Origin: Chromera velia
Lineage: Eukaryota; Sar; Chromeraceae
Reading direction: 5' to 3'
Assembly (NCBI GenBank): GCA_018398765.1
Contig: JAHBMJ010002571.1
Coordinates: forward strand, 1 to 17,910
DNA: 17,910 nt
The notes beneath the pieces were generated by a model. That model saw only the letters and a program-made list of their open reading frames with translations, did not search any database and was not told the origin of the DNA. Position numbers and translations under genes: made by a program. Positions within the stretch are counted from its first letter, which is position 1, and each line of letters begins with the position of its first letter. Shown in pieces: positions 1-9,018 of this stretch.

Positions 1-1
1 G

Positions 2-1513
2 AGAGCTTTTCTTTTTGATTCTTCTTATGGAAGAATTGGAGAGGGTGAGTTTTCTGCTTCTCTGGACCTTCTGGAGAATGGTTTTCCGAATGAAAAGGCT
101 GCATGGGTGTCTTTTTTGAATCAGTTCAAGAAATTCGACAAGAAGAAACACCACTTTGGGATTGGGATCCTTTGGGTGAAACGTAAGTCTTGGGGAGTTG
201 AGGGGGAGCTCCCTGAGTCTTGGTCCTCTTTGAAGTACAAGCCATTGGTATCTTACAAGAGACACGCCAGACGTGAGATTTTCTCTTTCCTTTGTAAGGC
301 TTTGAATGGCTGTCTTTCTTACTTTTCGCCGCATTATGACTTTGACTCTGTCTTTGCTTTTCATGATAAGGTTGGGATCTTTAATTCAGGGTTTGGGAGA
401 CTTGCAGATCGTGGCTCTTGTGTTTCTTCTAATTTGTATTGGCCTCGGGGTGGACTTGGTCTGCTGGTGGACGACATCAAAGCATTTTTTCCCTCTCTAC
501 CCAGAGCTGATTTCCTTTCTTGTTTGAATGACTTTGTTCATTTCATTCATTCTTCCTCTAGATATCGCTTTATTGTGTTGCCGACCTATAAGTCTTTTTG
601 TATTAAGGAGGCAGGTCCCGAAGAGGGTGAGAAGTGGTATTCTCGGAGACGTTACTTAAAACCTATTGCTTTTTTATCCTCCCACTGCAATTATGCGAAT
701 ACACTTTCTTGCCCTCTTGATATGCTGGCTCGTATAATTAATCTTGATTTTGTTTCGAATGTAATTCGGGTTCGAAGGAAGATGGTCAGACAGCATGAAG
801 GTTTTCCTCAAGGGAGTCCATGCTCTCCTGGTGAGGCCCAATTTTTTGCCGCGTGGAAAGAGTACTCTGTTGCATTGATGAGATCGAAGCCTTCAAGGGG
901 GGGGGAGAAATGGATGGCAGGGAGATACATGGACGATAGAACGATTGTTTTTAGGTCTGACTATGGTATGAGTGATGTGCCGAATGATTCTATGATGGAA
1001 AAGTTACTTAAGGAAGACTTCTACAGTCCTGCATGCGTTTTAGAGCGTCAGAAGGGATCTATGGTGCTTGGTCTACGTCTTTTTTCTTTGCCGGAATCTC
1101 CTTTGATTTTGCTTTTTGCTGCTGTTAATCCTAACCGTGATGTTTTTTTTAATTTCTTTCGTAATTTGGTTGCTTTTTCTCTGTTGCCCATTTCTGGAGG
1201 ATGGTCGTCTTTTCCTAACCTACCTTCACTTCGTAGAGTGCGTCTGATGCATGCTTTCTCCTGTGTTCCTTCTGTTTCGGCCAAAAAGGGCCTAATATCC
1301 TCTCAGCTTATCCGGACACTTCTTTCTTGTAATGCACCTGCGGTTGTCCTGGTTGACGAACTTACTTTTTTATTTTTAGAGTTGTATATTTTGAGATGGC
1401 CTGTTTCGTTTTTGCTTGATTTGTTCATGTCTGCAGTCCGTCGGACTGGTGATGATGGTCTTCGTTCTTTTTGGAAGGCGCGTTTGTCCTTTCTTTGTTT
1501 TGTTCTAAAATAA
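2..1513 (+). CDS. Reverse transcriptase of a retroelement, 5'-partial
   Basis: The frame is open from the left window edge to a TAA at 1511-1513, so the true start lies outside; the only nearby start in this frame is a GTG at 107, which I do not believe is the initiator. RT hallmarks appear in order: a KPLVSY stretch (near 239-256) resembling the RPIVS motif; VDDIKAFF (467-490) with the motif A aspartates; GFPQGSP (803-823), motif B; and RYMDD (923-937), the catalytic box. About 190 residues follow without a recognisable endonuclease or RNase H. Codon use is T-rich (many TTT, TCT, CTT), unlike the two host genes. A G10 run near 896-906 lies inside the frame. The product would copy element RNA into DNA. 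The clade is unresolved; Penelope-like or an alga-specific non-LTR group are possible. RT identity is strong, element type is not. Confidence 0.85.
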   Translation, partial: RAFLFDSSYGRIGEGEFSASLDLLENGFPNEKAAWVSFLNQFKKFDKKKHHFGIGILWVKRKSWGVEGELPESWSSLKYKPLVSYKRHARREIFSFLCKALNGCLSYFSPHYDFDSVFAFHDKVGIFNSGFGRLADRGSCVSSNLYWPRGGLGLLVDDIKAFFPSLPRADFLSCLNDFVHFIHSSSRYRFIVLPTYKSFCIKEAGPEEGEKWYSRRRYLKPIAFLSSHCNYANTLSCPLDMLARIINLDFVSNVIRVRRKMVRQHEGFPQGSPCSPGEAQFFAAWKEYSVALMRSKPSRGGEKWMAGRYMDDRTIVFRSDYGMSDVPNDSMMEKLLKEDFYSPACVLERQKGSMVLGLRLFSLPESPLILLFAAVNPNRDVFFNFFRNLVAFSLLPISGGWSSFPNLPSLRRVRLMHAFSCVPSVSAKKGLISSQLIRTLLSCNAPAVVLVDELTFLFLELYILRWPVSFLLDLFMSAVRRTGDDGLRSFWKARLSFLCFVLK

Positions 1514-2502
1514 TCTATATATGACTGATTTTTAACGTTACGGCCTTTTGTTGTCGTTTGCTTCCGCAAGTGTACCTGAGAACCGTCAGCGATAGACAAA
1601 AGACAGCGGTATAGATACAGAGGGGCGTCGCGCGCAGGACACTACGTGTGTTCTCTAATCATGCCTACGGTCTATCCATCGGCTTGCAAGGATCGACGTA
1701 ATACTGCGATTAATTAGCATGCTGATTTCGAGCTATTAATGTTTAGCTCGGCATGTATGCGAAGCGTCATTCTCCGATGATTTTTCGCATGCATGCGTTT
1801 TTTGTATGTCGTGTAATTAGCATGTATTCGATAAATTCCAATTGAATCAGACAGCAGCCTGTTGGATTGTACTGGATTATGGTAGATTGACCGTGTGCTC
1901 CTACCGACACATTTGTGTACAGACAACATAGGATCTTAGCTGTTGGAAGGGACTTTCAATTACCTAGAATCTCCATTACACATACACACATACACACACA
2001 TTGCCAAACGCGCGTGCGCGCGTGTACGCAGATCCATAGAGAGAAAGAAAGAGGTTGGGAAAGACAGAAAGAGAGAGACATGCCCCTCATAAGACGACAG
2101 GAAAAGCAGCCCCCCCTCCTTCCTTCTTTCCATCATACAGGAACACACCTGCTGGGTTTTGGAGGATCACCAATGAGTACTAGAGCGACGGCATTGACAA
2201 GCAAGCCATGCACCAGGCCTCCGAGAGAGCCTGGCAAAAGTGAGCAAGAAAGAGGGACGTTTATGTATGTTTATAATTAAGTGACTGACGGTCGATCAGC
2301 AGAGCCGAAACCAACAACTTCAAAGCAAGACGGAGCAGAACGAAAGGGAATGGAATGCAGGTGTAGCACTGCGACTAAACAGCTGACGAGAGAAGAAAAG
2401 AAAAGAAAAAGAACAAACAAAGAACAAAAAAGAGAAGGAATGGAAAAATACAGTAAAAAACGGCAGTCACTGAAGGGAGAGACGTGTACCAGTCAAAGGT
2501 TG
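1514..2502. other. Non-coding region downstream of the RT ORF
   Basis: I see no convincing gene here. It holds a CA/TA-rich stretch (1978-2001), an alternating purine-pyrimidine CGCG/TGCG run (about 2008-2029), and purine-rich GA stretches (2037-2080 and 2390-2460). Short open frames in this part have low-complexity translations and no recognisable domain. Part of it may be the 3' untranslated region of the retroelement, but I find no clear terminal repeat or poly(A) end. Confidence 0.5.
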
Positions 2503-3040
2503 GCGTGTTGACTTCCCATGAGGTTGTTTTGATTCTGGACCCTCTATTGAATGGATGGGGGTGCGTGTTGACTTCCTATGAGGTCGTTCTGATTTTAGAC
2601 CATATACTGAATGGACGGGGGCGCGTGTTGACTTCCCATGAGGTGGTTTTAATTTTAGACCCTCTACTGAATGGATGGGGGCGCGTGTTGACTTCCCATG
2701 AGGTTGTCCTGATTCTAGACCCTCTGCTGAATGGATAGGGGTGCGTGTTGACTTCCCATGAGGTCGTTCTAATTTTAGACCATGTGCTGAGTGGACGGGG
2801 GTGCGTGTTGACTTCCCATGAGATGGTTTTGATTTTGGACCCTCTGCTGAATAGATGGGGGCGCGTGTTGACTTCCTAGGTGGTTTTGATTTTGGACCCT
2901 CTGCTGAATAGACGGGGGTGCATGTTGACTTTACATGAGGTCGTTCTGATTTTGGACCCTCTGTTGAGTGATTGGGTGTGCGTATTGACTTCCCGTAAGG
3001 TCGTTCTGATTTTGGACCCTCTGCTGAGTGGAGAGGGATG
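2503..3040 (+). repeat. 60-bp minisatellite, nine units
   Basis: About nine tandem copies of a 60-bp unit containing GTGTTGACTTCCCATGAGG and then a GATTTTGGACCCTCTGCTGA-like core. Unit starts fall at 2521, 2581, 2641, 2701, 2761 and 2821; the next unit is 57 bp because three bases are lost near 2877, and two more follow. Units 1 and 4, 2 and 5, and 3 and 6 match each other best, for example GACCAT only in units 2 and 5, giving a nested 180-bp order. Since 60 is a multiple of three, one frame reads a 20-residue repeat (LTSHEVVLILDPLLNG-type), broken by TAG at 2736-2738 and near 2877. Divergence rises toward the right end. It is not a CRISPR array because there are no unique spacers. Confidence 0.95.
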
Positions 3041-3440
3041 CATCTACCAGAGAGTCTGCGAAGGAGCTCGTCATGAAAACAAAGCTGATTCAGCTTGCTG
3101 GTACGTACATAATATCAGAATCGCATTTCGAACTAGTCGCATGGTTAGACCTGACTGATTGAAATTTTATAATCACTTTTATAAACGCTTAGTTATATTA
3201 TAACTTATATAGTTGCCAGGATAGTCATGAATACAAGTAAAGTTACAACTAGTCAATTTTTTAAATCAAAGTACGTATCATTTAGACAGATTCTATATTT
3301 TTAATCCCACAAGTGTTGTGAATGGTAAAATAAAAATACAAATCATTAGATATTGTATAATATACTCCATGCAGTATATTATTGCATGCCTAGGACCGGA
3401 CTGATCGATTCTGGGGCACAGTGCTTTGCTAGCTAGTAGT

Positions 3441-3462
3441 CCTAAAGTTCGGCCACTTTAGG
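3441..3462. repeat. Perfect 8-bp inverted repeat
   Basis: CCTAAAGT, a 6-nt spacer TCGGCC, then ACTTTAGG: a perfect hairpin in otherwise non-coding DNA. It is followed directly by TAAGCAAT, so the right arm ends in AGGTAAG. Function unknown. Confidence 0.7.
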
Positions 3463-3564
3463 TAAGCAATCGCTAGCGCGCTCCTAGCTTTGCAATATGA
3501 CTTGAATACTCCCAGACTGCCCTTTGGCATTAAGATACGATGGCTGGTGGGTTAAGTCACCTGG

Positions 3565-3624
3565 TCATCATCATCAACATCATCATTATTATTATGATTA
3601 TTGATTGGTCTATAGGCCATCATG
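3565..3624. repeat. ATC/ATT-rich dispersed repeat, copy 1
   Basis: CATCATCATCAACATCATC runs into ATT triplets and then GATTGGTCTATAGGCCATCAT. The same order (CATCAT, ATTATT, GATYGGTYTAYAGGCCATCAT) recurs at 3942-3993, so this is more than a simple triplet run. Confidence 0.7.
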
Positions 3625-3941
3625 CAATGCATGAGTCTAGGACAATACTGTATTGCCCCTTTGCCAGACCTGCATCATTTATCGGGGTGGAGCTGCTTTC
3701 TGCTAGCTGAAACTCGGCGCCTGGATGACGTTTAATCGATCTAAGTGCCGTCCCTCACTGCATGTAGAAGGCTACGACAATCAAACCAATACGAGATATT
3801 GAGAGCAGATCTAGACAAAGCAAAGTGGGAAAGAGGGAGAACAAAGATTGGAATGGATGTACGAAAAAAGGCGTTAATTCAAATGGTCATAGGGATAAAT
3901 AATTCGGGAAAAGACCGTTCGGTCATTGTGCTTGCATCTTA

Positions 3942-3993
3942 CATCATCATTATTATTACTATAATTATTATTGATCGGTTTACAGGCCATCAT
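3942..3993. repeat. ATC/ATT-rich dispersed repeat, copy 2
   Basis: CATCATCATTATTATTACT followed by GATCGGTTTACAGGCCATCAT, matching copy 1 about 375 bp upstream with a few transitions in the non-triplet part. A further ATC-rich run ending in ATCGGCCCAT at 4008-4044 may be a third, degraded copy. Confidence 0.7.
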
Positions 3994-4173
3994 CATATAT
4001 TATTAGATATCATCATCATCATTCACCATCACTATCGGCCCATAAATGAGCGTCTAACATTCGGCTGGTTCATTACGCAGCTGGACACACTGCTACGGCA
4101 GTCTTCTCCCACGAAGAAAGATAACACAGCATATATTATACATATTTTACATACTAAACTGTAGTAATGTTTA

Positions 4174-4203
4174 GCCGTAAACTCCAAGTTGTAGGTTTAC
4201 GGC
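4174..4203. repeat. Perfect 9-bp inverted repeat with 12-nt loop
   Basis: GCCGTAAAC at 4174-4182 and GTTTACGGC at 4195-4203 are exact reverse complements. An AT-rich direct repeat (AATTAAATT, TAG, AATTAAATT) follows at about 4206-4226. It could be an end of a small mobile element or a hairpin RNA; nothing decides between these. Confidence 0.7.
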
Positions 4204-4929
4204 CCAATTAAATTTAGAATTAAATTGTAGACGAAGTTGTAGTTAAGGGCACTAAATAATGTATAAAGATTGATTTATCAGAATATTTCGATGGTTTGAT
4301 TACTTGTAACCTACATTATTGTGTGGTCCTAGGTGTGGTCGCCCAGCTAGCTGTGCAGAGGCTTCATCTCTGCACTTTGAATTCAGTCCAACTTGAACGA
4401 CATCAATGCATCAATGTCCCTCTTCGCGATACCTGGCCTTGCCAGTGTCTGTGTCCCGACACCTGCGACAGGGTCTTGGCTTAGCCTGTGAGTTGAGCCT
4501 CTCTCTAGACTCCCCTTTTTGTCCCTCAGAGGACACGCGTCGACCACTGCGCATGCCTCCGTACTGCATTTAAGCACTCTGCATACTCAATTCTCCCCTC
4601 ACTGAATTGCCGGCATCATCTTGCTTCTGTCAACTGAATTGAAAGACAGGGGCGAGGAGTAGGGAGAACAAAAAACGAGAGGGAAAGAGAATCAGTGTCG
4701 TGGAAGAGAAGAGAAGAAAATATGTCAGAGAACGCCCACGTACGTTTCCTGAGTCCAAATAATTCTGCACTTGACGAATTTTTTCTGCACAGTCTTCAGT
4801 ATTACGTCCCCCCCCACTTCCGCCAACCCCGCCTTGAACCCTCATGCATGCATAAGCGCATTCGATGAACCATTCATAGAACAACAGTTTCAAAAGAAAC
4901 CACCAAAAAGAGAGACAGCAAAGCGCATA

Positions 4930-7755
4930 TCAGAATTCTCTTCTGCCGCTTGACGCTGCATTCTTCGCTCCCTTCAAATTCAATGGAGGCACAGCCACCC
5001 TGGCTTTCCTGTCTCTCTCTCCCACCCCCTTTCCCGTTTCCTCTTCTTCATCTTCTAGATCCTCCTCCCTGATCAACCCTCCAGCCTTTCTGGGCATGGA
5101 AAAGGGACTGGCGTTCTTGCTCGGGCTGGCTTCGGGGCTTCGGGAGCTCTGCGGACTGCTCGTATCTCCTGCTTCCTCCATTTCCTTCTCAAAGTCCTCA
5201 ACTGCGGCGGAGAGCTGAAGGGAGGCATCGAGGGCAGAAGAGGGGGCAGGGGAACCTGCGGGTATCATGCGAGTCTGCTGTCGGAGTTTTGCCATCATCG
5301 GGGAGAGTGTGGTCTTCACCCCCGCACCTGCACTGCGAATAGAGGCCCCCCCATCCTCGTTGGAGTCCATGCCAGAGACAGAGACCGACAGCGTGTTATG
5401 GGATTGGGATCTGTCTCCGTAGGCCCTTCTGGCATCACGGCCAGAATGGGGTTTGCGTCTCTCCTGTTGCTTGTCCTGCTCTTGCTCCAGAAGAGACCTC
5501 GAACGCTCCAGTTGAGCTGCGAAGAGCACAGAGGGACGGTGCCCCGGTTCTTTTTTGCCCTTTGTCGAATTTCCTTTGCTTGAAGGCCCTAGAGCTGACT
5601 GGTGGTCGTTGGCTTTGAATGAGGAAGAAAGATGGGCACTCTCAACTCTTGCACTCATTTGAGGGGTCAATTGTGCTGGGGCGACGCTACATTCGTCTTC
5701 GCTTCTGGGAGAAGCTCTTGGCTTTCTTCCCCTCTCTTTATGGTGATGCGCTGCTGCTTGATTGGCTGCTTGGCCGTGTCTTGATGAATTTCCACTCGAG
5801 CGTCGTCGGGCCACTTTCTTCTGAAGCGCTTTCTGAAATTCATCGTTTTTGAACATGGATCCGACGGGGGGGGGGATGTCGTCTTCGTCGATGTCCTCTT
5901 CTTCTGGCGTCTCCATCCTCTGCTGGACTGGGGGGACGTGCTGGGGGGACATGGGGGGGGGGACGAACTGTTGCTGGAAGGCCCTCATCTGGTCCATGTT
6001 GAGCGCGGGGGCAGAGCCTCTGCGGCCCCGGCGGCCTGCTGGCATGGACCCGTTGAATCCCGAAAAGAACGGGTCGGCCTGCATGGAGGGCTTTCGGCTT
6101 CCTGGTATCATTCCTGCAGCAAACTGCTGCTGCATCTGTTGTTGCTGCATCTGCAGAAATTTTTGGAATGCCTTTAGTCCGAGGGGATCGTCTGATGCGT
6201 TGGGGTCGCCTTGTGGTGACTTCAGATAGTGACTTTCGTGGGAGTGGTGCTGATTGGGGTGGTGTCCTGAGTGATGTTGGTGGCTGTGCTGCGATGTGGG
6301 GGGGAGTGAGGGCAGCTGGTGGCTGTGATGAGTTGAAGTGGCAGGAAGGGAAGGAGGAATGAGGGGGGGGCGGGAATTCCTCGTGTGACTATCGGCTTGG
6401 GAAGTGGGGGCCATTCCACTGACTGCAGGTGTGTCGTCTGGCTTAGTCGTTTTCTTCTCCTCTCTTTCTTTTTCTCTTTCGGCCGAGTCTTGCTGGGGCG
6501 GCTGGCCGTTGGAGCCGGTAGAAGATTTGGAGTCGGTCATAGCGCTGCGTCCGAGTCCATCAGGCGATACAGAGGAGTGCGTCTTTGCTCTTCTTGATGA
6601 GCGGGAACGGTTGGTCTCGCTCTTGGGGATTGCGCTCTCTGTTCCTGATCTGTTCAGAGAAATTCCGGAGGCCTTTCGGGTGACTACTTTGAAACTCTCG
6701 GTAGCTGAGGAGTCCTGCCGAGCTAGTTGCGCTTGCTGTGCGAGGATGTGACGGGAAGAGCACGCCCTCGCGAGGATTTGCCCGGCGATTCGGGATCTTC
6801 CTGTGTTACCTCTGGGAGGCGGGAGGTACTGGGAGGCTGCGTCGTCCATAGACCTGCATGCAGTGTGTTTCAGAGGATTGAGAGGGTATGAATGGAGGTG
6901 AACGCACAAGACGCATCGAGTGTATACTATGATTCGAAAAGAAAAAAAGGAAGTCTGAAAGAAGGACAAGATAGAGAAAAAAGAAGATGGAGAGGACGAG
7001 CGAGAAAGAGGAAGGCATGCGGCAAGGGCCGGGAACTGCAGAAGGCAAAGAGAGAGGCGGAAAATGCCCCCATGCCCTCACTACTCACGGACCGCCTCGC
7101 GTCGCTGTCCCTATAGACTCTGCCCATGGGTGCAGGGCGCGAGTTGGAATTCCCACTTGGATTTCGCACTCGCACCCCTGCCTCCAGAGACATTGAAGCA
7201 GACCCATGAGTTCTCGACATTCCGCTTTCCTTCTTTTCCCTCTGGCTTCTCACAGACGATTTGGATCTGTGCGAGAGGGCTGCACTGTTGTTTGAGGTCT
7301 GACTCATGGCCTGGCTGTCACTCTCAATACCCCAGGACGCCTCTGAGTCCTCGGCATCCTGCAGGCAGGAAGGGAGAAAGGAACAAACGGAAAGAATCAA
7401 CACAGTCAGCCCTGATGTTGCCTCGATAATCTCCCCTTCGTCACAGGCATACAATGACATCGTGGACAGGAACAAACCCTTTTCCTCTCCTCACCTCGTG
7501 GAAGCCTGCAGCCGCACAGGCATCTGCCCCCACGTTGGAGGTGACTGCTGCCAGAGCGAGACCCAGAGATATCTTCTGCTTGGTCAGCATTGTCACAATC
7601 GCGATGTTCACTTTGTGGAGGGACCTGCAGGCAGTTGGAAGTCGGGGCGGTAGAACAAAAGGGGCAATTTGTGGGAATGGAGATGTTCCATCTGTCTTCT
7701 GTGCTCCTGTCTCTTCTGTGTGTCTTTCTCAGCTGGCTGTTTCTTCTCTCATTTG

Positions 7756-7815
<60 letters not shown>

Positions 7816-8239
7816 CCTCCCTCTCTCTCCCCTTCACACACACATACACGCACGCATACACACACACTTTCTTTGTGGAACCGCCACAATACTTTCAGAG
7901 CTCAGTCAGAGAGAATAAGGCTGCCTCTCCAAACCGTGCTCACAGAGAGAATGCCTCCCTCCCCTCGTGCTCCTGGTTGAAAGGAGGGAGGGCTGCGACG
8001 AAATTCGATGGGGGGCACTGTTTCTAAAATGAGAGCAAGTTCAACCGACCATCTGTAAAAAGCTTCATCATGCCCGCCGAGGTAGTACATCAGTTCGTAT
8101 CTGCATGCACAAGACAGCAGATAGAAGAACAGATTGTGCGCATATGAAATGAACAAGAAGGATGTAACCAAACAGAGTGACGAGACACGAGATGCACAAA
8201 CACACATCTGTGAGTGACTGCGAGGCTTCTCTGTCTCTA

Positions 8240-8270
<31 letters not shown>

Positions 8271-8980
8271 TTCTCGATCGGTCGATCTGTATGTTTTCGT
8301 GAGTCTTGGGTAAAGTGAGAGAAGAGCTCTTTTCGCGTGGCTGTGGCTCTGACTATGAGTACGGTAGTCACTTTCTCAGTGTATAGAATGTCTTCTCCGC
8401 TCTGAAAAATTCCTATCTGACTGCTGTGTGCGGCCCGCAGTACTGACTTGTAGTAGTAGTCGAGGATTTCGGCAAGCCAGCACCCTCCAACTTCCTCCAC
8501 TTCCTCGACTTTGTCCACAGCATCGCTTAGAATCTGCACACAGACGAGAGAGGGGATGTCCTTCAGTTATCAAAACACAACAGACAACGAGAGAGCTCTA
8601 CTCCCTAGGTGAACAGCGTCGGGAAAGAACAAAAAAGAGCATCCTCCTTCTTCCATTACCTCAGCGTTATCCTCCCGAATGCAGTATGACATACTTTCTA
8701 GATAGAAGACGACAACAGGACATTCCCCAGACAAGTCAGGATCTCCAGCTTCTGCCATTCCAACGAAACCATCGCACGACTGCCATGAGTACAAAGGCAG
8801 CACGTCAGCAGCTTACTTGTGGAATGCGTTTGAGTTTCTCTAGAGGCGTGCTGATACAGATGAGAACCGGGAGAATGACTCTCCTTTTTGTGACAGCTGC
8901 AAAGAGGGGGGGGGGCACACTCATGCCCACACGCAGCTTACACAGACACAAAACTACACAGGCAAACATACGCAAACACC

Positions 8981-9018
<38 letters not shown>

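Larger units (their letters stand above)
3041..4929. other. Intergenic, partly AT-rich region without a recognisable gene
   Basis: The left half is AT-rich (3150-3360) and the middle holds ATC/ATT triplet repeats and inverted repeats, listed separately. From about 4320 to 4620 the composition becomes GC-richer and the sequence resembles a degraded mobile-element remnant, but no frame gives a domain I can name. From 4630 to 4929 lies the sequence just downstream of the channel gene stop, presumably its 3' untranslated region and terminator. I see no clear polyadenylation signal. Confidence 0.5.

Noticed and set aside
1729-1748. Short inverted repeat GAGCTA...TAGCTC.
   Set aside because: A 6-bp stem in AT-rich DNA is expected by chance, and it is not followed by a T-run.
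1915-2511. Two consecutive plus-strand open frames (121 and 76 codons).
   Set aside because: They read CA-, GA- and GAAA-rich low-complexity DNA. There is no domain, and a simple-sequence origin is enough.
2503-3040. CRISPR array.
   Set aside because: Whole 60-bp units are similar to each other, there are no unique spacers, and the setting is eukaryotic.
3441-3480. Spliced-leader RNA gene, because a hairpin is followed by AGGTAAG.
   Set aside because: The sequence does not match the known dinoflagellate or Perkinsus leader beyond the donor, and I see no clear Sm site.
3745-4164. Plus-strand open frame of 139 codons.
   Set aside because: Much of it translates ATC/ATT triplet repeats into Ile and His runs, and no domain is visible.
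7406-8027. Several overlapping open frames on both strands with SVCLSVCLSV or RQTDRQTDR runs.
   Set aside because: They are translations of the (GTCT)n and (CT)n microsatellites inside a channel-gene intron. The true exon at 7624-7495 uses a different frame.
8662-8803. Minus-strand open frame (SCDGFVGMAEAGDPDLSG...) between two channel exons, which fits phase 0 if a 35-nt intron is allowed.
   Set aside because: Joining 8817 directly to 8533 gives KLKRIPQ-ILSDAV, which matches MscS family sequence. The alternative needs an unusually short intron and adds residues unlike the family.
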